Source: Lyophyllum atratum (lineage: Eukaryota > Basidiomycota > Agaricomycetes > Agaricales > Lyophyllaceae). From it: a stretch of 64,000 nt of DNA. Location of the stretch: the NCBI GenBank assembly GCA_014905825.1, contig JACGCN010000028.1:310001-374000 (forward strand), written 5' to 3'. Positions 33,110 to 45,632 of the stretch are shown here, in pieces; within the stretch, counting starts at the first letter, position 1, and the number at the start of each line of letters is the position of its first letter. The position numbers and the translations under genes were made by a program. The notes below the pieces were generated by a model. The model did not search any database. It was not told the DNA's origin and saw only the letters and a list, made by a program, of their open reading frames with translations.

Positions 33110-36100
33110 ATGTCTTTCTTCGCCAACATCAAGAATGCGGTCCCCAAGGGCCTCAGTCATGCTCGCGACGAAGTCATAGGTATGTCTATCGTTGATGTCG
33201 GGGTCAACGAACCACCGAGACTAACAATATACCTGCTCTCCTCATACTACAGGTCTTTTGAATCCTAACCGTAAGCCCAAACCGAGTGGTCCGCGAAGAC
33301 ATGGATGGTAACGGTTGCTGCGGACAGGTCGCCATGACGAGCCCGAAGAGAAACGCCAGGACGAGGTAAGGGCCGAGATCAACAGCAGCCATCGTTTCCA
33401 GAGCTTTGCCGGGGAAAGGGGCAATAATAACGTCAAGTGGTACGCGATTTCCGCTATTGAAGCATCGGTTAAGACTAATCGGCTCGACGTTATCAGGCAT
33501 ATCGACGGACACGATTATATGTGGGCGCTGTCTGAGATGTTGGAGAACGCTAAAGAAGCTATCTTCATCCTCGTATGTGAATTGCACTGCTGAGCCGATT
33601 TGTTGTATCTGCTGACCTGCCCCTGTCGGTCATTCTTTCCTTCATAGGACTGGTGGCTCACGCCCGAGTTGTATCTCCGACGTCCACCTGCTCACTTCCC
33701 TGAATGGAGACTAGACAGAATCCTAAAGCGGAAGGCAGAGCAGGGCGTGAAGATTCATGTCATAGTGTACAAGGAGGTACGGGGGTGCCATCATTGGGAT
33801 GGGACGCTTTGCTCAACGGTGCATCTATGCATTTAGGTCACGCAGACTATGGCCATGAGCTCTAAACATACCAAGGTAGCTTAACAGTCGGTTTGTCAGC
33901 ACGTATACTGACACCAGGCCTGTTTCTAGAGTACCCTCGAGAAGCTTCACCCTAACATCACTTGTATGCGCCACCCTGATCATATCGGCGCCAAAGGTTT
34001 GTGTTTAATGTGACTTTCTGATCACATTTTATTGAGTCCCTGACTTCTCTTCTCATCATAGATAGCGTCCAATTCTGGTCCCATCACGAGAAGGTACGTT
34101 GTCCACCGTTACACGTCCGATCCTAATAACTCAGTCATATTCCAGGTCGTCGTCGTAGACAACCACTACGCTGCTATCGGCGGTCTCGATCTCTGCTTCG
34201 GCCGCTGGGACACGCACACCCACCCTCTCGCTGACGTCCATCCCACCGACTTCTCGCGCACGTTGTTCCCGGGTCAGGACTACAATAATGCACGCGTCAT
34301 GGATTTCCAGAACGTGTACAATTATGCCAGCAATACTTTGTCGATCCTGGATACTGGCAGAATGCCTTGGCACGATGTAGGCTTCGGCTCTCGTATGACT
34401 GATTCATTGCATGCTGACCCTATCTCTCTAGGTCCACATGACTCTCGTGGGCCCAGTCGTGTTGGACATCGTCCAGCACTTTGTCGAGCGTTGGAACGAG
34501 ATCAAGAAGCGCAAGGTATGTATCAGCCTGCTGTATCACACAACCCCTTCTCATCCTACCCCAACAGTATCGCGAAGACCAGTGAGTCATCTTGACCCCT
34601 AATCAACGACCACTAATTGGACAACCAACCTCAACTCCCAGAACATTCCCCTGGCTTGACTTCCCCCACGACGTCGGAGCTGCGCCCAACGAGGCCGTCG
34701 CTCGTAAGTCCCAGCCCTTCGGTCCTCTCAGTTCACCAGCAGCAACTAAGACACCACCGCATAGGCCACCCACACCGCGAACGCTGGCGCGAAATCGGGC
34801 ATAAGTACAAACAGCGCTGGCACGGCCCCTCCGATGAGGCCGGCGACAATGGTCAGGACTATTACCAGCCGCAGCCCGACGGTTGTCGGGTGCAGGTCGT
34901 GCGGAGTGTCTCGGACTGGTCGCATGGTGTCTTGGTTGAGCATAGTATCCAGAATGCCTGTGAGTCACTTCTTTGCCTGAATGGCTGTCGATGGGAGGGT
35001 GCGAACTCATTGAGCGTCGTGGGATAGATGTTCAGTTGATCACTGAGGCGAAACATTTCATCTATATTGGTACGTGGTGTTATGCGTGTTTGCTGGCCGA
35101 CAGTGCTGATTTGGTTCGTTGCTCGCAGAGAACCAGTTCTTGTGAGTCCACTTCGAGACGGTGATAGAAGCTACATGGTGGCTGAATCTAAGTCTAGCAT
35201 CTCCGCAACCAAGGACGGTGAAGTGATCAAGAACCTCATCGCACAGGCCCTCGTACAGCGCATCGTCCGCGCCGCGCAGGAGGGTGCCAAGTTCAAGGTC
35301 CTGTCCTTCTTGCTGATCCTCTACCATTACTCATCGCGGTGCATAATTATTACACAGGTTATCGTGTGCATCCCTGAAGTCCCGGGTTTCGCGGGCGATG
35401 TGAAGAGTGAGGGTTCATTGAAGACGATCATGGCCGCTCAATACCGTACGATGAACCGCGGAGGGAGTAGCATTTACGAGGAGATTAGGAAGGCTGGTTA
35501 TGAGCCGTACGTCTTTCCCTTGCTTGCTTCGAGGGTATGGTCGCTTAGTGTCGTTTTCTGGTATTGCAGGATGGATTATATCCGCTTCTACCACCTTAGG
35601 TCTTACGACAGGATCAACGCGCCCTTGGGTAAGCCCGCATCGTCTTCTGCTTCTTGCCGCATTCATAGCTGACGGCCATGTCCACCCAGCTTCCTTCATC
35701 AACAAGATGGAGGAAAACTCAGGCGTTACTTTCCACCAAGCCCAAGTTGCGCTCGCCCGCCAATGGATCGGGCAAGACCCCGAGTCCGCCCAGAAGGAAG
35801 TCACCCTCACCATCCCCACCGCGACGACCGAAGGGCTCGTCGTCTCCGACAAGACGCCGCCCAAGACCGAGACCGTGCCCATCCCCGAGTCGGCGGACGA
35901 AGCGGCGGAGGTGGTGCGTAAGTTTGAGGCGGGGGCGGAGGGGCTGCGGGGGGACGAGGAGGTGTCGGATACGGTCGCCCAGCATATGTTGAGTGATCGG
36001 ACGGGGTTGGGGGAGGAGAGGTGGTTGGGGACGGAGGAGGAGGAGTTGAATGCGTATGTGAGCGAGCTGCTTTATATCCATTCGAAGGTGATGATCGTGG

Positions 36101-37031
36101 ATGATGAGAGGGTTATTGTGAGCGGTCACCTTGTTTCGTTACTTTGGTGGATGGGGACTGATTGGGGCGCTTGGTAGATGGGTTCAGCGAATATCAATGA
36201 TCGAAGCCAGAAGGTGAGATTTCGGAGATTTAGGCTAGGCTTCGTCGGTATACTGATCTTTGGATAGGGCGATGGCGACTCCGAGATTTGCCTGGTCGTC
36301 GAGGATGACAACAAGATAGAGTCCTACATGGACGGCCAGCCCTTCCAAGCCTCGCGCTTCGCCGCCACCCTCCGGCGCAAACTCTTCCGAGGTCCTTCCC
36401 CTCCCTTCCTCCCTCCTCTTCCCCTCCGCTGACACCCCCCCCCTCTCCCCCACAGAGCACCTCGGCCTCATCCCGCCACAGATGCCGTACGACGCCAACC
36501 CAGAGGTGACGTCCTTCATGCGTCCCGCGCCGCACCCGAACGACGACGAGACGGGCACGGACCACGATATGCTCGTTGTGGACCCCGTGGCAGATGAGAC
36601 GATGGGGCTGTGGATGGAGACGGCGAGGAAGAATCGGGAGGTGTTTACGGAGGTGTTTAGGCCTGTTCCGACGAATTTGGCGAGGGATTGGGCGGGGTAT
36701 GATGTACGTCCCCTCGTTTCTTGGTTGTTCGTTTTGTTCGGGGCGGGAGCTGATTGGGTGTGGTATGGGGTTTTGTAGGGTTACTTGCCGAAGGTGAAGA
36801 CGGGGCATGTTATTCCGGGGGTGACGCTTGAGCGCTTGAAGACGCGCTTGTCGCAGGTTCGGGGTGCGCTTGTTGAGTGTCCTTTGGTAGGTTTTTCTTT
36901 TGGTTGTAGGGTGAGTGGGTGCTGATGTGGTTTTTTTTTGCCTGGTGTAGGACTTCCTTATTGATGATAAGGAGTTTGTCACGGGTCCGGAGTGGAGGGG
37001 GCTTAACCCGACGCTGCCTATTTATATTTGA
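33110..37031 (+). CDS. Phospholipase D
   Basis: About 14 exons with short introns join into one open protein from [20 protein letters not shown] to LNPTLPIYI. Both HKD catalytic motifs are present: [19 protein letters not shown] (34090-34190) and [20 protein letters not shown] split by an intron at 36117-36177 ([10 protein letters not shown] follows). Flanking family blocks include [23 protein letters not shown] around 34950-35140, and [14 protein letters not shown]. The enzyme hydrolyses phosphatidylcholine to phosphatidic acid and choline. There is no N-terminal PX or PH domain, so it is shorter than Spo14-type enzymes and more like the short fungal PLDs. A Glu-rich insertion (residues encoded about 35760-36050) sits between the two halves. 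I see no lesion. Confidence 0.92.
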
Positions 37032-37475
37032 AGGAGGGCGGTGGAGGTGAAGTGAAGTGAAGGAAAGTGAGAATTTGGACAGTTGTATTGAGTGTATTTG
37101 TTACTGCTGTTGTTGTGAGGTTGGAGATACCGTTATGTATACCACGTTTTCGGTGGGATCGTTCGGTTGAGACCTCGGCCTGCCTTGGGATTCCGCTCCG
37201 ATTTGGACAGCCAAGGCATTGGGCGATATACTTACGTGCGATCTGTATCAGGGAGTACAGCTTGGCGGTATGAGGACGACATACAATACCGTGATGGGCG
37301 GGGGCTGGGGGCCTGCTGATCACAGCGAGGCGCCAGTCTCGGTTTTTCCCGCTGCTAGTCGTACGGCACCGTGCGTGCTTGTAGAGCAATTGTCGAAAAA
37401 GGGGGGCATACATATGAAGGGTGGCATGGTATCCTCCTCCAGGCGTGCATTTCCCCCGTTTCCTTCGCTGTACCC
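37032..37475. other. Intergenic, nothing seen
   Basis: 3' flank of phospholipase D and promoter of the next gene. No feature is supported. Confidence 0.4.
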
Positions 37476-38827
37476 ATGTCGACGGCGGAAACAATCTGCC
37501 AAATTCCAGGAAATTCCGACATAGCTGGTATGCTGTTGCCCATACTATTAGAAGCCGCTTGAATACTTATTCTGTACTAGGTGTTGGTGTGAGAGCCTCC
37601 GTGTACATCCAGGCATGCTTGGCGGGCTTCAACCTCTTTTACATGGCCTTCATGTTCCGGGTAGAAACCCTCGCTTCCGAGAGTCCACTCCCGTCGATTC
37701 GTATCTCTCGGAGAGTCAAACACACCCCACGACCGCAGGACGTCGAGATGGCTACCCAGCGAATGAAAAGCTTCAATCTCAAACCGCCGCGGCCATACGA
37801 CGAGCTCGAGGATTACATCGACATGACGAAGGGTCTTGAGCGGGTGCTCTTCATGCTCGGCTTTGCCGTCATCTCCAGTGCGCTCATCGAAGCCAAGTCT
37901 GAAGTGGGCCTTAGCCAGTATCACGCGCTCATCATTCTCAATGTCAGTCAGATCAACCATTTTGCTGGCTTCCTCACTTTCTGCATGCGCGTGTTCTTTG
38001 GACCCCGTTCAGGGACCAGGAAGAGGGACTATCTCCTTGGGTCCATTCCTTTCATATCCCATTCGTTTATGATGTCGGGCTTGGGGATATATTTTTGGAC
38101 CAATCTGGGATCGTTCCTGGCGTATGCTTCAGCAGAACAGCCATGCCAGGCTTCGACATATTTCTGGGTACTCGGTCGTAGCAACGTGGGGAATAACGAG
38201 GCTCTGCGAAAGACCTCGCTCGTCTTCTATTCCCTCAATGCCATCCCGTTCGTTGGGCACGCCGTCATTTTCGGCGCCATCGGGTTGATCACATACAAGC
38301 TCCTGATCCTGCTATGGATGTTCATCAATATCCCCTTCATGCTCGTCCAAGCAGTATGGCTTCTATTCAGATACCCCCTCGTCAACTTCATACTCAAGCC
38401 GCTCTCTCGCCTCCTCATCGTAGAGCACATCCTAGGCCACTTCCCCAGGCTGATCTCCGCCGTATGGGATCTACGCACCTTTTGCGTTGGTATGTTGACT
38501 CGTATAAAAGCCTTCCTCCTATATCCCTTCTACGGCGTCACGTCCCTTATCCTCGGTGTCTTCATCTCCGTTCCGCTAATCTACACGATCGTTTCCACGG
38601 AGCTCACCATCATGATCAACAGCGGCCACGTCGAGCCAGAGGCGGAGAATAAGTGGACCTATGGCCAGACGCTGGCGCTTACTAGTTCCCTGGTGGGCGT
38701 TGTGTTGTATGCGCATGGTCTGATCAAGTTGATGCAGAAGATGAGGAAGACGTCGAAAGTGAAGATTGGGGCTGGGCAAAGCGCGAAGCCTGGGGTCGTT
38801 CTGAGCCGTCGAATGACACTGCCTTGA
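37476..38827 (+). CDS. Multi-pass membrane protein, unknown
   Basis: Exon 1 is 37476-37527 (MSTAETICQIPGNSDIAG); the intron 37528-37580 joins in frame to VGVRASVYIQACLAGFNLFY. The long second exon runs to 38827. At least seven hydrophobic segments are visible: YIQACLAGFNLFYMAFMF, VLFMLGFAVISSALI, YHALIILNVSQI, FISHSFMMSGLGIYFW, VGHAVIFGAIGLITYKLL, LIWMF/NIPFMLVQAVWLLF and SLILGVFISVPLIYTIV. The C-terminus is basic. The opening motif with GNSDIAG-VGVR-Y resembles a group of uncharacterised Agaricomycete membrane proteins; transport or sensing is a guess. An alternative upstream Met in the second-exon frame ignores the intron and gives an implausible N-terminus. Confidence 0.7.
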
Positions 38828-39492
38828 TACTAAGAGTAGAGCATTATTGTTGTATGATTGTAAACGGATTGAATAATCCTTCATTTTTCGAATTCATGCC
38901 CTCCTTCCCGTTTGCATATAACGATGAGATTTTGGAATTGGGCGAGGGGGGGGGGCCTTCCGACAAGGAAATGAGCGACAGAGTTCTCGGGAGTAGACCC
39001 GTCCAGTGACGAGCGTCCGAAATCACGTTGGATACTTGGCTTATATTGATCGAGCATCACAGCCACGACCCGCCGTCCCAACAAAAAGCAATATCCTGGT
39101 GGCGGGTCACGAATCTGATCAAAGTGATTTAGCAACAGCCGAAGCATCAAGCAGACAATCCTCTCGCCTTTTACTAGAGGATTCCGTGCTGCTTCGGCAC
39201 CATACGTTGCCCTACAATCTTTGGTGTCTCGTCGCCCCTTGGCTGGCTGGCAAGATCTCTTTCCTTTTTCTTATTGTTTATTGAAGTCTTGACGGTAACT
39301 AACAGTTACATAGACTTTAGAAGCCACGCGTCCTGTCCAAGAAATTTCGAAATTATCATTACAAGGAACAAGTCTGCGTAAGACGTACAGTCCGACCTAT
39401 TTACATATCATGCGCTACCGTTTCACGAGTCAGCCTGCATGATGCATCCCGTCAAACTTCAGTGTTCACACTGCGCGATTGCATGGGGCACT
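38828..39492. other. Intergenic, nothing seen
   Basis: Convergent 3' flanks. Short open frames on both strands carry no recognised domain. Confidence 0.4.
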
Positions 39493-41372
39493 TCACAAAA
39501 GCCCTAAGACCGCCCCGGCTACCGCATTCAGTACGAAGGCTATCCAAAGCACAGCCTTTGAATGGGCCGCACATCCACTTGCAGCGCCGCTGCTTGGCGT
39601 CGGGAGGAATCCTTCCGCGGGGCTGGTCTGGTTCCCGCTGATCTCGTCAGTGGTCGTGACTGTGAATTGCACGATCGGCGTGCTCGTCACTGAGTCCGAG
39701 ATTGGCGGTGGTGCAGTATTCGCAGGCACTGTAACGCTGCTGCGCCGGGCCACTTCAAGATCATGGTCACTGGGGGTTCCAAGGGACGATATACGTGGCA
39801 ACATGTGGGATTTCTCCTCGTAGAGAGCCGAAACGTGCAAGGGTGCGGGATTGAATGAATCGTAGGAGCTAACAGGGGGGGTATCGTTGAGAGGGTAGTC
39901 AAAGTAGGAAGGCTCGAACTTGACGTCCTGAGATGACCCTGCAGTGTCCATAGCCCAGTCTAGGGAGGAGGGCGACGCCGTCCGAGGGGTGTGGAGAGCG
40001 GAAGCGCCATAATTGGGCAAGTCCACGTAGTTATAGTAGGCCTCTACTTGAGCCTCACCCGTGCCAGCGGTGTGGGGCTGGAATTGATCATCGATAATGT
40101 CGTAGCTGGAAGGACGGACCGACGACAAGTCGGCGTGCGGGTCCTGTGATCAAGATATGATCAATCAGCGTAGAGGTGATCAAAAACGGAGGCGTACCTT
40201 CTCGGTCTTTACGGGCGATAATTCCAGAGGGGGTATCTCCGAGGTCGGGACGAACGACGAGCCGAATAGGCTTTCCGAATCAGCTGGGCTTTCCTCGCGC
40301 TTGATGTGAAATGTGGGCTCAGAGGCCTCAGAAAGGATGGGAGGCACCTGAGGAGGGGCGGGAAGGACGATTTCGGCGGGCGGAGAAAAATTGCGAGTAA
40401 GAGGAGAAGTGAGGATGCGTGAGGCGCGATGGGACACGTGTCCGGGTTTGGGAACGAGAGTATTCTTCGCGGAGGGCTGGCTCTTGTTCTTTCCAGCAGT
40501 TTTCCTCTTAGCGCTGGGCCCTTTGCGTCCTGGAGTGTAGGTGTAGTGTGGAAACTCGAGTTGGTGGTCCCGCTTCTCCTTCTCAGCCATCAGTTGGAAC
40601 GGCAACTTCTCTTCGTCACAGAGAGCATTCCATGCTTTACCGGCAGCGACGCTGATTTGATTCTGATCGTCGCCGCCCAGTGTTTGGTAAAAGTGAGAGC
40701 GATAGAGTATGAAGGCGTTTTTGGGACGGGGAACATAATCGGCGTTGGAGGGATTAGCGGCCTTGCTCTTACCCTTGCTCTTACGAACAGGATCGCTTTC
40801 TAAGTCAGAGACAGCTGAGGTTCTTGATGGAGAAGTCGCAGTGGAAGGGGGTGAGGATATAGTGTAGTAGTGTGGAAACCTGACTCGGTGGTCCCGCTTC
40901 TCCTTCTCAGCCATCAGTTGGAAAGGCAACTTCTCTTCGTCACAGAGAGCCTTCCACGCTTTACCGGCAGCGACGCTGATTTGATTCTGATCATCGCCGC
41001 CCAGTGTTTGGTAAAAGTGAGAGCGATAGAGTATGAAGGCGTTTTTGGGACGGGGGACGTGATCGGCGTTGGAGGAATTAGCGGCCTTGCTCTTACCCTT
41101 GGTCTTACGAACAGATTGGTTTTCGAATTCCGAGTCAGCTGAGTTTGCTGATGGAGAAGTCGCAGTGGAATGGGGTGAGGACCTATCGTTCCGGGTGTAG
41201 TCAATCATCGCTGGGAGGGTTTCCCAGCCTTGCTCTAGAGGCCTTCGATCAGCCTCCAAATGCAAGATGGGACTCGATAGAGTAAAATAAACGAACCGTC
41301 ATATGCAATGGGGACTTTGTTACAGATTCTTCCAGAGGATCGGCGAGTCTTCAAATTGCGAACAGGAGGCAT
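39493..41372 (-). CDS. Tandem HMG-box factor with GPI-like tail
   Basis: Exons are 41297-41372 (MPPVRNLKTRRSSGRIC…), 40198-41234 and 39493-40143. Two HMG boxes are almost identical: each has VPRPKNAFILYRSHFYQ, then ISVAAGKAW and KLPFQLMAEKEKRDH. At DNA level they are two copies 324 bases apart (108 codons, in frame), with the linkers TATSPS and KGKSKAA duplicated as well. HMG boxes of this type bind and bend DNA. The third exon continues with an acidic, Ser/Pro/Tyr-rich region (DLPNYGASAL, YFDYPLNDTPPV) and then, in the same frame, APPPISDSVTSTPIVQFTVT and a hydrophobic end VLWIAFVLNAVAGAVLGLL. That end resembles the tail of the secreted protein at 28372-29280. Either the factor is fused to a membrane tail or a stop has been lost. 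Confidence 0.75.
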
Positions 41373-43093
41373 CTCGTTTATAGAACGATGAGATGCTCGA
41401 GGTAGGTTGGATGTGAGGTGAAAGCGGATAGCTGGGTCGTGGTGGGGGTTGGCCTTTCAACATCTCGTCTTTCGAATTTGAAGTCTTTCAAGGCGTAGGA
41501 GTTCTACCCCTCGTTGATATCACCTCGTGTACGCCTCGAGGTCTATTTGAAGGATTGTGAATTTTCAAGCTACACTGGATTTGGAAAGATATGATCGCAT
41601 CTTGATCAATCTCGCCAAGAACAATCCCTTCTACCTTTCCTGGTGTTGGATCGGCCAAAACCACAGTGACTACCCCATCGCCCGGAGGAAACAATGTCAT
41701 TTACTCGAACACGAGTTGTGAGCGCTTGATTAAAAATCTTAGCGAACTCGGAGCATGGGGTTTCACCACTTCAGCGCATCACATGAGATCTCTGACTCGG
41801 TCGACCATCCATAGCTTCGCGAGAACGGGTGCAAGACGACGCGATGTAGGCCAAGAAGCGGCGGCGAGGACGCGTTGTACAGATATCTCGATTGTTTTAT
41901 TTCAGGTCCAGTCGCTAGGCTTTGTCTTCGGACGTACAACGTCCATCCGCGGCCGAATAGGACACTGGAAATTTGTTGTCGTGGGCAGCCTTCAAAAGTC
42001 AAAGATGCGCTAAGTAGGACAGGGAGCTTTGGAGGTGGGCAGGCTGACCTGACAATGGTTCGGCGATTGATAGACGATACGGGACAGAGCTCGAGGCAAG
42101 TCACCATCATAAGTTTGAAATGTTCGCGTAAATCATACGGACCTGTGAATCCGACTGTCAACGGACATGGAGGCATGCATCTGCAGTATAGAACCTTGGA
42201 AGTCGGACTGAAAATCGAGTCAGTGTCGAACATCGGTCCAGTCCGACGATTTGCGTCGCCAGTCCAGCCAGCGAATCTTCCTGGTACTACATCATAAGGA
42301 GGAGGCGAGTTGTAGTGTATGATAAGGCTGATTTCGCAAACTAGTCATCGTTGAATGTAAAGGCATAAAGCTCTTGCTTATCAGAACACTCGGAGGAAGG
42401 GAGTAGAACGAAAACTTTGAATACAATGCCAACTGACCTAGTGCGATCCAGGCGCGTCGCCTTCCAAACCTTCAGTAGGATCCATCACTCAGAAGCTACT
42501 TTAGTAGACTGTAGTGCCAGATGTGGGAGATGGAGGCGTCCGTTTGACCTTGAAAGCTTGACAGCCTAAGGCGTAAAGGCCTGATAAACGTGCCTTCTTA
42601 GTTCTATAGTTGATTGTGTAGGGCGCCCCAAGCTCAGGTCTAGGTATCGTGAAGCAGAACCAGGAGTTATAGAGCCAGATATAGGTCCGCGATGGAACAG
42701 CGGTGCAGCGTATGGCAGAGTGATGATGGTCGTGATAGAAGCTGGAATAGAGGAGCTTGATTACATAAGGCCTCAGAAGATCCCAGTAACTTAAGCGTCA
42801 AGGTTGTTTCAAGGTAGCAGGATGAATTGAGGAACGTCCGCACCATGGACGAAAATTTGCTCGGGACTAGTACATCTGTGACCGAAACAGCATGTTTCCC
42901 AGATATCAAGAGAGTGGAAGCACCGATTATGATTATTATAGCTTCCCAGTCTCTGGTGTCCATTATCGTATACTTACGGTATTTGTACTAAGATCCATAA
43001 CTTGTAAGGGAGGGTGGATGGGCTGGTGCTGTATATGTTGCACGGTGGTAAGATGAAAATGATGTGTGCGGCCCTCGAGATCCACAAGCCACT
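41373..43093. other. No gene recognised
   Basis: Open frames at 41763-42233 (minus), 41875-42297 (plus) and 42667-42963 (minus) show no domain. I see nothing I can support. Confidence 0.4.
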
Positions 43094-43904
43094 TCAGAAG
43101 AAGACCACCAATGCGATAGCGGCAGCCGCCGCCGCTCCAGTCACGGCAGCCTGAGTCTCCCGCCCTCGAGTTCGTGCCGCGTTATTTAGACCGTCCAATG
43201 GATTGCTCGGGTTTGGAGTAGCAGCCGTGTCATCTGCCGTCGGATCTGCGTCGATCCCAGTGAAAGTTGCCTGCCGAGCCGTCGTAGGCGACCGCGTGAG
43301 CGAAAAGGAGGTCGGACGAGCGGGACTGGTGCCAGAGACGGGAGTAGAGGTAATTGTGGTGATACCTCCACTAATTGTAGTTGCGGGAAGTGAAACTCCT
43401 GCGACTTTGCATATCGAGACGTATTCTGGGTAGACAATGGTCAGTTGGTATCAACGGCGAGCGGTGCAGGACGCACGATCAACGAATGTCTGTGTTGAGT
43501 CGATCACAGCCTGGGAAGGAATGCCCACGCCCAGAATACAGTTTAAGCAGTTAACAAAACCTCGTTCCTCAGCAATGGAACACCCGCAACTCGGTGCCAC
43601 CGATGGACCTTCACAGTTCTAGGACAGGGCAATCAATGGATGGGGGCTAAAAGAGCTGTTGTTGGTACTCACAGAAATGGTGGAGACGAGGACGTTGCAG
43701 GTGTCCTTGCATTGGGCTGGGATGATACTGGGATCGAAGGCGGACTGACGCGTAAGAAGTTGGTGGATGCTGCGCGGAGCGAGGGCCGTGGCTGGTACTA
43801 AGTATTCACGCATTTATTAGCGATAGTCCAACGTAAGACACCGAAATCCTACCTTTGGATGCTAGCAAGAATACTGGAACCAGGGGCAGGATGGATGTGA
43901 ACAT
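43094..43904 (-). CDS. Small Cys-rich secreted protein, GPI-like tail
   Basis: Exon 1 from 43904 gives the signal peptide MFTSILPLVPVFLLASK; the following introns each fit GT-AG. Later exons read VPATALAPRSIHQLLTRQSA, PAQCKDTCNVLVSTIS, NCEGPSVAPSCGCSIAEERG with FVNCLNCILGVG, and EYVSICKVAGVSL. A Thr/Ser/Pro-rich region (TTITSTPVSGTSPARP) follows and the end is AAAAAAIALVVFF, a GPI-type hydrophobic tail. The Cys pattern C-x3-C…C…C-x-C…C-x2-C parallels that of 28372-29280, with the same LL-x-RQ-then-Pro start of the mature part. It is probably exported to the cell surface. The function is unknown; surface or effector-like roles are conceivable only. Confidence 0.72.
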
Positions 43905-43992
43905 TTCAGATATACCGATCGTACGCGGCTGGGACGAGAATTTGCGACTGGATGTAAGTTGCCTAGTAGATGTGCCATGGCGTCCTCTCCTC

Positions 43993-43998
43993 TTTATA
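43993..43998 (-). promoter_or_regulatory. TATA box of the Cys-rich gene
   Basis: TATAAA on the minus strand, about 90 bases upstream of the ATG at 43904. Confidence 0.4.
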
Positions 43999-45229
43999 GA
44001 GTATCAAGCTTGTACGTGACACCGGCCTGGTCATCACTGTCATCATGCTGTTCTTGACATGAGTCCAGATGCGGTGTAACAAAGGCACAAGCGCTAACAC
44101 ACGTCAAATACCTCACCAGTTCATTTGACCGGAACGATATAGCCTCTCCCCACTGAGCTCGTTCCTGCAAAGTCCCTGGTGAAGAAAGCACCGCAGTCAG
44201 GTATACCAAGTTAGGTCGGTGAGTGGGGGCTCAGAGAAGTGAGCTAAAAAGATGTAAGGAATCACAAAAAGGTTATCTGCCATGCGTATTACTGACCGGG
44301 CGCCAGAGCTTGACTGTTGATGGGTTCAGATCAGTGATATAACTCATCAGGAATAGGTGCTTATCGCCTTGTCAACGATCGACGCTGCGCAAACAAGTTA
44401 GCTCTACTCCAAAATCTGCACTTCACTACGCCACGTATACGAACATATACGCCGAATGAAAAAGTTGCACTTGAGCTAATATCCCGATAGATGACTTGCA
44501 GCGGTACACGATTTGCTGGTGGCGGACAAAGGTTGTGCTTTCACAGCGTTTAGTCGGCGTTTTGAGTTGACAAGTTCAAGTGACATACGTCGTTTACATC
44601 ATTGCCAAGAGGATATGCCCACCATTGATACGGCCCGGATGAAATTGTTGACAATGTCTATAGCACGTAATTTCAAGCCGAAATCGGGCGAGATGGTCTG
44701 AGATGCTGAAGTGAATTTGGATTGCAGGATGATCGTGAATGGCCAGAAGCCCCGACCATACTAAGCCGATCCAGCAGACTTCGTGGAAGAAGCAAACATG
44801 GGGAGTTAGTCAGAATTCCGAGATCCATGGACTAGAGAGAGAGAGACACCACTGTTGCGATCACGTTCATCGTGATATTGATGCTTAAGTGTATCAAGAA
44901 TGGCGTGAAAGGGCTTACAAGCCGACGCAGAAAGCGCGAGAATTTGTACGGTCATCATCCCCAGGCCTAAGGAGAAGTACTCAGCTTACAACTGTTGGTC
45001 TAATCTTCTAGTCAATTAAGCAAGTGAGAGGCCGACGAGAAGGGCGATTGAGTACTTGCCATGCCAACTGGCACCTGAGGCCTGATGTCCGATGGCGTCG
45101 ACTGGGACTCCCGATGAAGTTGACAGATGAGTTGCCTCGCACATGACACAGATTTGAAACCACGTGCATGATACAACAAAACGCGTCCAATCATTGAACG
45201 CGTTCTGTGGTCAAGAAGAGGCTTATAGA
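43999..45229. other. No gene recognised
   Basis: A short GA run lies near 44835-44845. No coding feature is supported on either strand. Confidence 0.4.
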
Positions 45230-45234
45230 TGGCT

Positions 45235-45470
45235 TCAGCGGCAAGATAGCGGCGCCGACCATGTAGTCCAATGATGGAAATTTGGCGCGGATAGTACGCA
45301 TCCAAGGCGGTGTGATACGACTGGGAAGGGAGCGACCTGGGAGGTTAATCGTAGTGAGCTGATCTGGTGTGTAGGGATAAATGGGTAATTCCACCTCGCC
45401 ACCAGCAGGGTTCCTCTCTTCGGCGACTTGATTGATGATGTCCACGCCCGCGCGATAAGTGCCACGTCAT
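45235..45470 (-). pseudogene. Short-chain dehydrogenase relic
   Basis: The minus strand reads VALIAR, then one base out of frame DIINQVAEERNPAGGEVELP, YTPDQLTTI, and after an insertion MRTIRAKFPSLDYMVGAAIL. This aligns with residues about 35-95 of the two SDR genes next door (VALVARGTETVNKLAEELNS, AGGEA, SIRAKYSAP). One extra G in the run at about 45447 would join the first two pieces. Neither the glycine-rich N-terminus nor the catalytic half is present. It lies just beyond the 3' end of the intact minus-strand SDR. Confidence 0.7.
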
Positions 45471-45632
45471 GTCCAAATTTCGATAATAAACGCCTACAGG
45501 TTCAGGATCGTCAAAGCTTCGGGTTCGAACACACTTATAATCGCAGGTCCGAAAAGTGAAAAGGGTGATCTACATACACATACACCTGACTAATGACACG
45601 ATGGTGTTACAATTTCCCAGTCGATTACGCCT

